Below are positions 25,522 to 33,986 of a DNA stretch of 64,000 nucleotides, in pieces. The stretch spans positions 19,057 through 83,056 of the forward strand of contig NZ_JAQLFP010000005.1 in the NCBI RefSeq assembly GCF_028207065.1. The letters run 5' to 3'. Both the position numbers and the translations under genes were made by a program. The notes beneath the pieces were generated by a model. It saw nothing but the letters and a program-made list of their open reading frames with translations, searched no databases and was not told where the DNA came from. Source of the DNA: Collinsella aerofaciens. GTDB lineage: Bacteria; Actinomycetota; Coriobacteriia; Coriobacteriales; Coriobacteriaceae. How positions within the stretch are numbered: position 1 is the first letter of the stretch; each line of letters starts with the position of its first letter.

Positions 25522-26355
25522 CTACTCGGGCCAGGCCAAAGTAGACCCATAGAGCGGCTCCCCCTTGGTGCAGGGGTAGCGACTCAAGTAACACGACGAT
25601 AGCAAGTCGAAGAAATAAGTCATGGCGTATTTCGAATAAACGCCGAGTCGGTCAATTCCGTTTCCCGCATTACCAAGACGATATACACGGTCAAAAGACC
25701 TCGATTTGTCATCGTTGCTAAACGCAGTTATTAGAATCTTCCTGCCCGAACGGCAATCAAGATACTCACGCGCCTGTGACGCAAATAGCCCGGAGACCGA
25801 TACGAGAATTATCAATGACTGCGAAGCGTCTCCCATGTTTTTCAATTCCGCGACGTTAGCCCCAGCAACTATGCGAACTATCTTGCCCGCATAAAACATT
25901 TCCTGCTGAAATCGTACGAGATTGGCGCTCACATTATTGGTGCACCAGATTTCAACGTTTTTATGGCCATCAATTTCGTCGGCAAGGTGCTTAATAGCAA
26001 TATCGGACACGCCGCTTTCAACCTCAGCGAACATCTCGATCATGCGAACGTCGAGCTCTGCCCTGTACTCCTCGTAGCCAAATTCCTCCTCTCGATGGCT
26101 TAAGTCGCTTGGAAAGACTGATTGAGTAAATGATTCTTTCAAATCGCTAAGAGACTGGTAGCCCAATCGATTGCAGAAACGACGAACAGCGGAACGGGTC
26201 ACGAATGCATCGCGGGTTATTGCGGCAACATTGATTTCGCTCGAACGCCTAATGTGAGCGACGAGATATCGAGCGATGGCGGCATCGTTTGACCCAAACT
26301 CGCTGTTGATGATGGAGCTAATGCGATTGAGCACATCGAAGTCATTGATATTCAC
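25522..26355 (-). CDS. MurR/RpiR-family transcriptional regulator with SIS domain
   Basis: A 277-residue regulator if started at the GTG at 26353-26355, which has AGAGGGATCAC in front; an ATG 39 bases further upstream (26394) has no ribosome binding site. The N-terminal HTH_6 region (about 1-75) includes RDAFVTRSAVRRFCNRLGY. The C-terminal SIS domain (about 115-265) includes VEIWCTNNVSANLV and ILVSVSGLFASQ, expected to bind a sugar phosphate. It is divergent from the GH1-PTS genes with about 150 bp between, so it most likely controls that operon in response to a phosphorylated beta-glucoside. Its 3' end touches the repeat cluster at 25426-25519. Confidence 0.88.
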   Translation of the reverse strand: MNINDFDVLNRISSIINSEFGSNDAAIARYLVAHIRRSSEINVAAITRDAFVTRSAVRRFCNRLGYQSLSDLKESFTQSVFPSDLSHREEEFGYEEYRAELDVRMIEMFAEVESGVSDIAIKHLADEIDGHKNVEIWCTNNVSANLVRFQQEMFYAGKIVRIVAGANVAELKNMGDASQSLIILVSVSGLFASQAREYLDCRSGRKILITAFSNDDKSRSFDRVYRLGNAGNGIDRLGVYSKYAMTYFFDLLSSCYLSRYPCTKGEPLYGSTLAWPE

Positions 26356-26506
26356 GTGATCCCTCTTTCCGCTCTCCTCGAAATCATAGTTCATTTATTG
26401 AATCAAACAGCTTTGGTCGTTCTCCTATGATTCAAATCAGTTGACGTCATCTTAATCGTAATTCCGCCACACGTATCCACCGTGTTGAATGATGGAAAGG
26501 GGATTC

Positions 26507-27925
26507 ATGGGCAACGTGAACAACATGCCGTTTCTCTGGGGTTCCGCCACGGCGTCTTATCAGTGCGAGGGTGCCTGGAACGAAGACGGCAAAGGCCTTG
26601 GCGAGTGGGATTTCTTTAGCCACACAAGCAATAAGAACATCAACCATGTTGACGGTGATGTATCTTGCGACTTCTACCATCGCTATGAAGAAGATATCCG
26701 CATGATGAAAGAAGGCGGACAAAACACCTATCGCTTCTCTCTTTCATGGAGTCGAATCATCCCCACGGGTATCGGCGAAGTGAATGAAGAGGGTATCGAT
26801 TTTTATAATCGGGTCATTGATTGCTGCCTCGAAAATGGCATAGAGCCCAACGTTACGCTGTTCCATTACGATCTGCCATTCACGCTTGCTTGCAAAGGCG
26901 GATGGCTGAACAATGACATGGCAGAGTGGTTCTGCAAATACGCCAAGATTTGCTTTGAGCGCTTTGGAGACCGCGTCAAAATCTGGGCTACCGTTAACGA
27001 GCCGCATTTCTACAGCTACTGCGTAAACATGTTGGGCAACTATCCCCCCAATCGATCGCTCGACGTTCAGTCGTACATGCAGTTTCAGTACAACCTGATG
27101 CGCGCAAGCGCACTCGCAGTCCGAACATATCGTCAAATGGGCTACGACGGCATCATCGGCGCCGTCCACGATGGCGGCGTTGTCGAACTCGACCCGGCAA
27201 CCGAGCACCCTGATGACGTATTTCGATACGCAGACTTTTTCGCCAATCGCATGATTCTGGCACCAGCGCTTCAGGGTCAACTGCCGCCAGAAATGGACGA
27301 AATCCTTGAAAAACTTGGCGTCTCGCTCTATCGATCCCCAAATGACGTAGAAGAATTCAGAGACGGTAAAGTCGATTTTATTGGACTCAACGTGTATTGC
27401 CGAGAGTATGTAACCGACTGGCACGGTGGAGAGCTTGCCGTTTCGGCGAACAATAAGGGCGGTTCGAGCAAAAAGGTCGAAGGAAAATGCATTGCGCCCT
27501 TGTTTGAAAGCGCCCGCGACAGCAATGTTCCCCGCAATAAATGGGGCCGCGAAATACTCCCAGGTTGCATGTATTCAACCATCATGGATGTCCACGAGCG
27601 CTATGACGCGCCCCGCATCTTTATTACGGAAAACGGACATGGCGCCTATGAGCAACCAGACGCAGACGGAATGGTCCACGATGATGACCGCATCGAGCTT
27701 CTGGGCCAGTTCATCGAGCACATGATGAGGGCCAAGCGCGACGGCGCGCGCGTTGAGGGCTACTACCTCTGGTCGACGATGGATCTGTATAGCTGGATCA
27801 ACGGCTACGAAAAACGATACGGACTTGTCCATATCGACTTCGAAAACAATCTGGAGCGCACCCCCAAAAAGAGCTGGTATTGGTACCGAGACCTTATCTC
27901 GAAGTATCAGGAGCAGGAAGGTTAG
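26507..27925 (+). CDS. 6-phospho-beta-glucosidase (GH1)
   Basis: A 472-residue GH1 enzyme. The ATG at 26507 follows GGAAAGGGGATTC; two earlier ATGs overlap that site. The acid/base is Glu165 in ATVNEPH and the nucleophile is Glu375 in FITENGHG. Near the end, DLYSWINGYEKRYG has Ser429, Lys436 and Tyr438 at the positions that bind the 6-phosphate in 6-phospho-beta-glucosidases, where plain beta-glucosidases have an E-W pair. It hydrolyses beta-glucoside 6-phosphates imported by the PTS encoded immediately downstream (9 bp apart). The gene has somewhat lower GC than its surroundings, in keeping with an acquired cassette. Confidence 0.9.
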   Translation: MGNVNNMPFLWGSATASYQCEGAWNEDGKGLGEWDFFSHTSNKNINHVDGDVSCDFYHRYEEDIRMMKEGGQNTYRFSLSWSRIIPTGIGEVNEEGIDFYNRVIDCCLENGIEPNVTLFHYDLPFTLACKGGWLNNDMAEWFCKYAKICFERFGDRVKIWATVNEPHFYSYCVNMLGNYPPNRSLDVQSYMQFQYNLMRASALAVRTYRQMGYDGIIGAVHDGGVVELDPATEHPDDVFRYADFFANRMILAPALQGQLPPEMDEILEKLGVSLYRSPNDVEEFRDGKVDFIGLNVYCREYVTDWHGGELAVSANNKGGSSKKVEGKCIAPLFESARDSNVPRNKWGREILPGCMYSTIMDVHERYDAPRIFITENGHGAYEQPDADGMVHDDDRIELLGQFIEHMMRAKRDGARVEGYYLWSTMDLYSWINGYEKRYGLVHIDFENNLERTPKKSWYWYRDLISKYQEQEG

Positions 27926-27934
27926 GAGAAAGAG

Positions 27935-29335
27935 ATGAAATATCAGGCAATGTCCGAAACAGTCCTAAAGGCTGTTGGCGGCAAAGAGAACATTACATCG
28001 GTAACTCATTGTGCGACGCGCCTTCGCATCGACGCACGAGACACCTCGATCATCGATCTCCAGCTCGCCAAATCGGCCGATCAGGCGCTCGGGGCAGTAG
28101 TCAGCGGTGGCCAGCTTCAGGTGATCATCGGCCCCAACGTCACCGAGGCTTACAACGACTTCCTCGACTTCGCGGGAATCGAAGTCGGCGGTGGCACGGT
28201 TGCCGACGATGCCCAAACCGCCAAAGACCTTGCAGAAGGCATTAAAAGCGGTAACACCGCCATGGGCTTGATTGAGAAATTCGGGAACGTCTCTGCACAG
28301 GTATTCATGCCCATCGTCCCGGCGCTCATCGTTGGCGGACTCATTCTTTCGATCAAGAATCTCCTGGTCAATTATTGCGGATTGAGCACCGATAGCGGAA
28401 CCGCCCAGGTCCTGTTGGCGATCTTTAGCGCTTCGTTTAGCTTCTTGCCCGTTTATCTTGGTTATCAGCTCGCAGCCGTCATGAAGATGCAGCCCATCAT
28501 GGGCGCATTGCTGGGCGCGATCATGATCAGCTCGTCCATTAGCGGTGCTGAGGGTCTCGACTTTCTTGGCATCCCCATCCCGACGAATGACTACTCGAGC
28601 ACGGTGGTGCCAATCGTACTGGGCGTCGTGTTCATGTACTTCGTCGATCGCGGTCTTCAGAAAATCATTCCCGACGTTACCAAACTGTTCTTGAAGCCGC
28701 TGCTCACCATGATCATCGTCGTGCCCGTCGAGCTGATTATCCTTGGCCCCGCCGGCAGCATGATGGGCTACGCGCTGAGCGATGCCGTCACGTGGCTTAT
28801 GGACAACGTGGCATTTATCGCCACTCCGATCCTGGCAGCCCTTAACCCCTATTTCGTCATGCTCGGTCTCGATAAGGCTTACATCGCAATCGAAGTTACG
28901 AGCCTGGCGCAGCTCGGTTGGGCACCCATTATCTTTGGATTCATCTCGAACCTCTGCATTGGCGGCACGAGCCTCGCCCTGGCAACTGCCATGAAGGGAA
29001 ACAAAGAGAAGAGGGGTATGGTCACCACGGTTGCCGTCACCGCACTCTGTGGCGTAACCGAGCCCGCGTTCTACGGTTGCCTCATCGAGCGTCCCCGCCT
29101 GCTTGTCGGCACGGCAATCGGCGCGCTCTGCGCTGGACTCCCTGCAGGCATCTTTGTTCTGAAAGAGTATGTTGCGGGAGCATGCCCCGGCCTTCTTTCG
29201 GCACTCATCTTTATCGCTCCCGATGGGTCCATGGGCAACTTCGTGCTGGCATGCGTTGTCGCCATCATCGCCATCGTCGTCTCCTTCATCGCTGCACGCG
29301 TGATCATCAAGAAGAACCCCAGCTATATTGAGTAG
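27935..29335 (+). CDS. PTS glucose/beta-glucoside-family transporter, EIIBC
   Basis: A 466-residue membrane protein with AGGAGAAAGAG before the ATG. The IIB domain (about 1-85) has the phosphorylated Cys26 in THCATRLRI. The IIC domain (about 105-465) has around ten hydrophobic segments and the GVTEPAFYG motif of the glucose superfamily. It takes up and phosphorylates a beta-glucoside or related sugar, feeding the GH1 enzyme upstream. A IIA domain is missing from the C-terminus; the stand-alone IIA at 6945-7508 is a candidate donor. A terminator follows. Confidence 0.93.
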   Translation: MKYQAMSETVLKAVGGKENITSVTHCATRLRIDARDTSIIDLQLAKSADQALGAVVSGGQLQVIIGPNVTEAYNDFLDFAGIEVGGGTVADDAQTAKDLAEGIKSGNTAMGLIEKFGNVSAQVFMPIVPALIVGGLILSIKNLLVNYCGLSTDSGTAQVLLAIFSASFSFLPVYLGYQLAAVMKMQPIMGALLGAIMISSSISGAEGLDFLGIPIPTNDYSSTVVPIVLGVVFMYFVDRGLQKIIPDVTKLFLKPLLTMIIVVPVELIILGPAGSMMGYALSDAVTWLMDNVAFIATPILAALNPYFVMLGLDKAYIAIEVTSLAQLGWAPIIFGFISNLCIGGTSLALATAMKGNKEKRGMVTTVAVTALCGVTEPAFYGCLIERPRLLVGTAIGALCAGLPAGIFVLKEYVAGACPGLLSALIFIAPDGSMGNFVLACVVAIIAIVVSFIAARVIIKKNPSYIE

Positions 29336-29436
29336 ATGCCCGCTGTTTGCATTGGGGACATCCTCGGCAGACCATTAGCAAGAACCCAAGAAGTTCCTTA
29401 GGAGCTCGATTAATCCATTCGGATTCCTGAGGCACA

Positions 29437-29475
29437 AACGACCCCGATTCCACAATGAAATCGGGGCCGTTGTTT
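29437..29475 (+). terminator. Terminator after the PTS IIBC gene
   Basis: AACG-CCCCGATT pairs with AATCGGGG-CGTT with one bulge per side, followed by GTTTC. Confidence 0.7.
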
Positions 29476-29531
29476 CTAAAGCCGTCGATAGACAATCGGT
29501 GTTTACCTTAGCTCCCTATCCAAGTTAATTA

Positions 29532-29591
29532 TCCACGCTCGTTCTCCGGTCGGGAGATTTTCTTCGCTCGCGTGTCCAGAAATCCACGCTC
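29532..29591. repeat. TCCACGCTC repeat pair on the right border of the beta-glucoside cassette
   Basis: TCCACGCTC lies at 29532-29540 and again at 29583-29591. The first copy is followed by the hairpin TTCTCC-GGTC-GGGAGA, as in the left-border copy at 25481-25506. Confidence 0.7.
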
Positions 29592-29622
29592 GAACAGGAC
29601 CCCATGTCCGCACCCGCCCTTG

Positions 29623-29757
29623 TCTCGATCTGTAACAGCAAGAGGCCTATTCCGCTTCTACATGTTACAGATCAAGATATTCCTAAAACACCCTAAGTTT
29701 CATCTCAATCTGTAACAGTTAGATGCCGAATATCGGTCTTGGTGTTACAGATTTAGA
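29623..29757. repeat. Second array of alternating 15-bp repeats with 25-bp spacers
   Basis: TCTCGATCTGTAACA (29623-29637), TGTTACAGATCAAGA (29663-29677), TCTCAATCTGTAACA (29703-29717) and TGTTACAGATTTAGA (29743-29757). The three gaps are each 25 bp. Repeat and spacing are as at 18972-19106, but the gap sequences are unrelated. The gene-free stretch 29336-29866 holds this array, the terminator and the TCCACGCTC repeats. Confidence 0.9.
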
Positions 29758-29866
29758 CAAACTGGAGGACGAGACAAACCAAAAACGGGATGGGCGCTAA
29801 CCCGATGGCGCACCACCTAAATAGAAACGGGCCCTGTCCCATCAGGAACAGAGCCCGAAACTCTCA

Positions 29867-29941
29867 TGGAGCCAGTGACAGGAATCGAACCTGCAACCCA
29901 CTGATTACAAATCAGTTGCGCTACCGTTGCGCCACACTGGC
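29867..29941 (-). tRNA. tRNA-Thr (TGT)
   Basis: A 75-nt cloverleaf with acceptor GCCAGTG / CACTGGC, anticodon loop TTTGTAA and encoded CCA. Confidence 0.96.
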
Positions 29942-30025
29942 ACACTTGGCGCTTTCGCGCGAAGCCTGTTAAGGATAAAGGAATTGAAGACGGGGCGCAA
30001 CAGGCCCTTCGACCGACCACATCTC

Positions 30026-30094
30026 AAAACTATTCGCCAGAACGAATAGTTTTATCCGTTCGCCAAAACCAAAAACTATTCGTTTTGGCGACGG
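30026..30094. repeat. Two adjacent hairpins sharing AAAACTATTCG
   Basis: AAAACTATTCG (30026-30036) pairs with CGAATAGTTTT (30043-30053). Next, CCG-TCGCCAAAAC (from 30056) pairs with GTTTTGGCGA-CGG (to 30094), and its loop again contains AAAACTATTC. The gap 29942-30164 has no gene. Confidence 0.7.
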
Positions 30095-30132
30095 CAACCC
30101 ACAGTCCATTGATTACAAATCAACGGGCCGGC
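30093..30132 (-). other. tRNA-Thr-like remnant
   Basis: GCAACCCAC followed by TTGATTACAAATCAA resembles the T-stem side and anticodon arm of the tRNA-Thr (TGT) 160 bp to the left. No acceptor stem or D-arm is present, so it is a fragment. Confidence 0.45.
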
Positions 30133-30164
30133 CAATTGGGAAACGGGTCTCTATGGATAATCCC

Positions 30165-30842
30165 CTACCGTCCGCGCAGGGCCTTAAGCTTGGCCAGGGC
30201 ATCGGGACTCAGGCGGCTGCCCAGAGTCATCTTGATCTGCGGGGCCTCCTCGGCCTCGTGAACGTCGTTATCAATCTGTTTGATCTCGTCCACCAGCATA
30301 CGGCTCGAGATGCGCGTGACGCCCTTCCCCATGACGACAGCCTGGATCGTGCCGTCACTCGATACCACGGAGCACGCGCGGCCTTCCTCGCGTGCCTCGA
30401 TGCAGAGCTTCTGCACCACGGTATCGGCAGAGACGCCCGTCGGCGAGAACTCGATGCGCACGCCGCGGGCCGGTAGGTTGGGGCGCTCGTTGGAGATGTT
30501 GCCCGCGCCGTCGAACACGATCACGGCCTCGTAACGGCCCTGGGCAAACGCCGCGACATCGTTGATAAGCGCAGTACGAGCCATATCGTGGACGTCGCTG
30601 GAATATGGATCGTCGGAATGGTCGTAGACGAGCTTTTCGTAGCGCGGCGTGCAGTGAATCACGTTGTAGCCGTCGACCACCAGCAGCTCGGGCTTATTGG
30701 AGTGCACCGTCGAGACCGGATCGGCGATAGCCTGCGCAAACGCATTGCCGCCCACACCGTAGGTCGCGGCCGAGACAATCGGCTTGGCCGAGCCTTCGCC
30801 AAAGCGCTTGGCCTTGGACTTGGCGCGGTTCTTCTTGGACAT
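30165..30842 (-). CDS. NYN-domain ribonuclease (YacP/Rae1 family)
   Basis: A 225-residue protein. A basic N-terminus (about 1-15) is followed by the NYN/PIN-like fold: LLVVDGYNVIHCTP near residue 53, AVIVFDGAGN near 105 and VVSSDGTIQ near 158, giving the acidic metal-binding residues. In Bacillus, Rae1 (YacP) cuts mRNA on the ribosome. It starts 3 bp after the rlmB stop, the same rlmB-yacP order as in Firmicutes, and is last in the cysS-rlmB-NYN series. Confidence 0.88.
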   Translation of the reverse strand: MSKKNRAKSKAKRFGEGSAKPIVSAATYGVGGNAFAQAIADPVSTVHSNKPELLVVDGYNVIHCTPRYEKLVYDHSDDPYSSDVHDMARTALINDVAAFAQGRYEAVIVFDGAGNISNERPNLPARGVRIEFSPTGVSADTVVQKLCIEAREEGRACSVVSSDGTIQAVVMGKGVTRISSRMLVDEIKQIDNDVHEAEEAPQIKMTLGSRLSPDALAKLKALRGR

Positions 30843-30845
30843 GCG

Positions 30846-31766
30846 CTACTCCTCCCCCATGAGCTCGCCGGCGTTGCGGCGTAGCCACTCAAAGCACAGC
30901 GCCGTGGTCGCCTGGGCAACATTGAGGCTCTCGGTCATGCCGCGCTGGGGAAGCTTGGTCAAAAAGTCGCATTTCTCGAGCACCAGACGCGAGATGCCGT
31001 CGCCCTCGGAGCCCATGACGAGCGCTACGCGGCCCTCGAAGGGAGCATCCCAGCAACTACCTTCGGCGTGCTCGGAGGCACCGCCCGCCCAAAAGCCAGC
31101 GGCCTTAAGATCGTCGAGCGCACGGGCGATGTTGGGCACCTGTGCGATAGGCAGATGCATGACGGCGCCGGCTGAAGTCTTATAGCTACCCACGGTCACA
31201 CCAGCGGCACGCTTGTTGGCGATGATGACGCCGGCCGCGCCCACAACCTCGGCAGAGCGCACGATCGCACCAAAGTTGCCATCGTCGGTCACATGGTCGA
31301 GCACGATGACGAGCGCAGGTCCGTCACCCGCGCGGTCGAGAATATCGGCAACATCGGCATAGGGGAAATTTCCCACCTCGAGCGCAATGCCCTGGTGAGC
31401 GCCATGGCTCGACAGCGCATCAAGCTGCGCGCGCGACACATACTTAATGCGGACACCCGCGGCGTTGAGGTCATCGACCAGACGAGACAAAGCAGCATCG
31501 CGCTCCCCGCCCTCGGCGATGAGCGCGCACTTGACGGGAAAGCCGGTGCGCAGGGCCTCGGCGGCAGCACGGCGACCTTCGATAAACTCGCCCTTGGGGA
31601 CCTGAATGTTGTCGCGGTTGCGATCTCGCTGCGGACGCGCAGCCTGGGCTTGGGAGCGCTCGCGCTGGCCCTTGGAAGCGGCAGCGCGATCATTTCGGCG
31701 AATCGGGCGCGAGCCAGAAGCAGCCTGTTTGCCACCACGAGGCGCACGCTTGCGATTGTCGGCCAT
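30846..31766 (-). CDS. rlmB: 23S rRNA (guanosine-2'-O-)-methyltransferase RlmB
   Basis: A 306-residue SpoU-family enzyme starting at the ATG at 31764-31766, behind AGGAGGTCGCTTT. The N-terminus (about 1-50) is basic and disordered-looking. A substrate-binding L30e-like domain (about 60-130) precedes the trefoil-knot SPOUT domain with LDHVTDDGNFGAIVRSAEV, GVTVGSYKTSAGA, LVMGSEGDGIS and LPQRGMTESLNVAQATTAL. It methylates G2251 (E. coli numbering) of 23S rRNA using S-adenosylmethionine. Upstream lies a 255-bp gap with two large structured hairpins, then cysS. Confidence 0.93.
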   Translation of the reverse strand: MADNRKRAPRGGKQAASGSRPIRRNDRAAASKGQRERSQAQAARPQRDRNRDNIQVPKGEFIEGRRAAAEALRTGFPVKCALIAEGGERDAALSRLVDDLNAAGVRIKYVSRAQLDALSSHGAHQGIALEVGNFPYADVADILDRAGDGPALVIVLDHVTDDGNFGAIVRSAEVVGAAGVIIANKRAAGVTVGSYKTSAGAVMHLPIAQVPNIARALDDLKAAGFWAGGASEHAEGSCWDAPFEGRVALVMGSEGDGISRLVLEKCDFLTKLPQRGMTESLNVAQATTALCFEWLRRNAGELMGEE

Positions 31767-31810
31767 AAAGCGACCTCCTAAATACAACTATCAAACGAAA
31801 CAAATAGACC

Positions 31811-31909
31811 GACCGCCCGAGGTGCGGCAGATTGCCTTGAAAGAGGAGGGCATAAACCTTGAGGTCATGCCCGACGATTGAAAGGCAAGGTGCCGTGGCT
31901 CGGGCGGTC
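31811..31909 (+). ncRNA. Large structured hairpin, unit 1 (possible plus-strand RNA)
   Basis: Stems in order: GACCGCCCGAG / CTCGGGCGGTC (11 bp), TGCGGCA / TGCCGTG (two G-U), TGCCTT / AAGGCA, a 9 by 9 internal loop GAAAGAGGA / GACGATTGA, GGGCAT / ATGCCC and ACC-TTGA-GGT. The G-U pairs work only if the plus strand folds. Same layout as the units at 31922 and 45854. Function unknown. Confidence 0.6.
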
Positions 31910-31921
31910 GGCACGGGTTTT

Positions 31922-32007
31922 CCAAGTGTCCGAGATGGCCGTGAAAGAGGAGCGACGCGTACTTGAGTACGCGAGCGACGGTTTGAACGGCAAGGTCGGG
32001 TGCTTGG
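31922..32007 (+). ncRNA. Large structured hairpin, unit 2 (possible plus-strand RNA)
   Basis: CCAAGTGTCCGA pairs with TCGGGTGCTTGG through 12 pairs, three of them G-U on the plus strand. Inside, GCCGT pairs with ACGGC, then the same 5' internal loop GAAAGAGGA, then CGCGTACT / AGTACGCG, with GACGGTTTGA on the 3' side. Sequence of stems differs from unit 1 while the loop is kept. Confidence 0.6.
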
Positions 32008-32021
32008 GAAACCCGCGGGGA

Positions 32022-33488
32022 TTAGAGAGACTTAATACGGGTGCCAGCGGCAGTATCCTCAATGGTGAGGCCCAGGTCCTTGAGCTGGTCGCGGATGGCG
32101 TCGGCCAGATCCCAGTTCTTGGCGGCGCGGGCCTCGGCGCGGGCCTCGAGAATCTTGGCAGCGGCCTCGTCCACGTCGTCACCCGTGTAGGCAACCAAAC
32201 CGGCGGCAACGCCCAGCAGGCCCAGCGGCAACTCGACCTTGGGCTCGGGGAGCTCAACGCCAAACGTATCGAGCAGCTCGACCAGCGTATCGGCGGCGGC
32301 AAGCGCGGCGGCCTTGTCGGCAGCGTCGCCCGCCTGCTCCAGGTACTGGTTGCACTCGGTTACAAAGCCAAAGACGGCACCCATGGCACCAGCGGTGTTA
32401 AAGTCGTCGTCCATGCACTCCTTAAAGGTGGCACGGGTCTCGGCGGACTTGGCGGCAAACGCCTCGGATGCTGCCTCATCGGCATCGGCCGTCGCATGGT
32501 TCGCGGCCCAGCGCAGGTTCTCGACCGTACCGGCGATACGCGTGAGCGAATTCTCGGCACCCTCCAGGCGCTCCCAAGAAAAGTCGAGCGGCGAGCGATA
32601 ACTCGTCTGCAGCATCAGCAGACGCAGGGCCGCGGCAGAGTGCTGCTCGAGCACCTCGGCCAGCGTAAAGAAGTTGCCGAGCGACTTGGACATCTTCTCG
32701 CCGTCGACCAGCAGCATGCCCGTGTGCATCCAGGTGTTGGAGAAGCCCTGGTGCCAGGCGCAGGTGGCCTGGGCGCACTCGTTCTCGTGATGCGGGAAGG
32801 CAAGGTCGGAGCCGCCGCCATGAATGTCGATCGGGGTGCCCAGGTAGCGGTGCACCATGGCGGCGCACTCGGTGTGCCAACCGGGACGGCCCTCGCCCCA
32901 GGGGCTCGGCCAGCTGGGCTCGCCGGGCTTGGCGGCCTTCCACAGGGCAAAGTCGAGCGGGTCGTTCTTGTCCTCGTTCTCCTCGATGCGCGCGCCAACC
33001 ATCAGATCGTCGATGTTGCGGCCCGAAACCTGACCATAGTTGGGATCGCTGCGCACGGCAAAGTACACGTCGCCGTTATCGGCGGCGTAGGCATGGCCCT
33101 GCTCGATAAGCGTCTTGATCATAGCGATCATGGGGCCGATCTCCTTGGTGGCGCGGGGGCGCACATCGGGATCGAGCACGTTGGCGGCACGCATGACGCC
33201 GATGAACTTGTCGGAGAACTCCGTCGCGACCTCGGCGGCCGTGCGGCCCTGCTCGTTGGCGCGCTTGATGATCTTGTCATCGACATCGGTGAGGTTCTGG
33301 GCGAACGTGACCTCGTAGCCGCTCGCGATGAGCCAGCGACGAATCACGTCAAAGCTGATGAACGTGCGAGCATTGCCGATGTGGATGTTGTCGTAGACCG
33401 TGGGGCCGCACACGTACATGCGAACCTTGCCGGACTCGATGGGCTGGAACTCTTCCTTTTTATGGGTAGCGCTGTTGTAGATACGCAT
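32022..33488 (-). CDS. cysS: Cysteinyl-tRNA synthetase
   Basis: A 488-residue class Ia synthetase. The HIGH-type motif is HIGN at 36-39, the KMSKS motif is at 265-269, and the zinc ligands include Cys27, Cys208 and the HHENE region near 233-237. The C-terminal DALR and anticodon region follows. It charges tRNA-Cys. The ATG at 33486-33488 is behind AAGGAGTAACGA, where the ribosome binding site overlaps the end of ispF, so it is coupled to the ispF-ispD-disA operon upstream. Confidence 0.97.
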   Translation of the reverse strand: MRIYNSATHKKEEFQPIESGKVRMYVCGPTVYDNIHIGNARTFISFDVIRRWLIASGYEVTFAQNLTDVDDKIIKRANEQGRTAAEVATEFSDKFIGVMRAANVLDPDVRPRATKEIGPMIAMIKTLIEQGHAYAADNGDVYFAVRSDPNYGQVSGRNIDDLMVGARIEENEDKNDPLDFALWKAAKPGEPSWPSPWGEGRPGWHTECAAMVHRYLGTPIDIHGGGSDLAFPHHENECAQATCAWHQGFSNTWMHTGMLLVDGEKMSKSLGNFFTLAEVLEQHSAAALRLLMLQTSYRSPLDFSWERLEGAENSLTRIAGTVENLRWAANHATADADEAASEAFAAKSAETRATFKECMDDDFNTAGAMGAVFGFVTECNQYLEQAGDAADKAAALAAADTLVELLDTFGVELPEPKVELPLGLLGVAAGLVAYTGDDVDEAAAKILEARAEARAAKNWDLADAIRDQLKDLGLTIEDTAAGTRIKSL

Positions 33489-33491
33489 TCG

Positions 33492-33986
33492 TTACTCCTT
33501 AACGGTTTTCTGTAGCAGGCAGACGGCCCAGGCGCCAATTCCCTCGCCCTGGCCTTCCCAACCGAGCTTTTCGGTCGTGGTGGCGGCGACGCCCACGTTT
33601 TCGACGTCGACACCCAGGGCATGGGCAAGGTTGGCGCGCATGGCATCGCGGTGCGGAGTGATCTTGGGTTGCTGGCAGGCAATGGTGCAATCGGCATCGA
33701 CAAACTCAAAGCCAAGCTCGCGCGCATAGTCCATCACGCGAGCGAGCAGCACCATCGAATCGGCACCCTCGTAGGCGGGATCGGTGTCGGGGAATAGCTT
33801 GCCGATATCTCCCCCGCGGCAGGCGCCCAGAATGGCGTCGGCCAAGGCGTGCGCGAGCACATCGGCATCCGAGTGGCCCAGCAGGCCGCGCTCGTAGGGA
33901 ATGTCAACCCCGCCGATGATACATCGACGCCCCTCCACCAAACGGTGGACGTCGTAGCCGTGGCCAATGCGCAGGTTACTGAACAT
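33492..33986 (-). CDS. ispF: 2-C-methyl-D-erythritol 2,4-cyclodiphosphate synthase
   Basis: A 164-residue enzyme of the MEP isoprenoid pathway that cyclises CDP-methylerythritol 2-phosphate. Metal ligands are Asp12 and His14 in GHGYDVHRL and His46 in DVLAHALAD. It overlaps ispD by 11 bp and ends 3 bp before cysS. Confidence 0.97.
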   Translation of the reverse strand: MFSNLRIGHGYDVHRLVEGRRCIIGGVDIPYERGLLGHSDADVLAHALADAILGACRGGDIGKLFPDTDPAYEGADSMVLLARVMDYARELGFEFVDADCTIACQQPKITPHRDAMRANLAHALGVDVENVGVAATTTEKLGWEGQGEGIGAWAVCLLQKTVKE

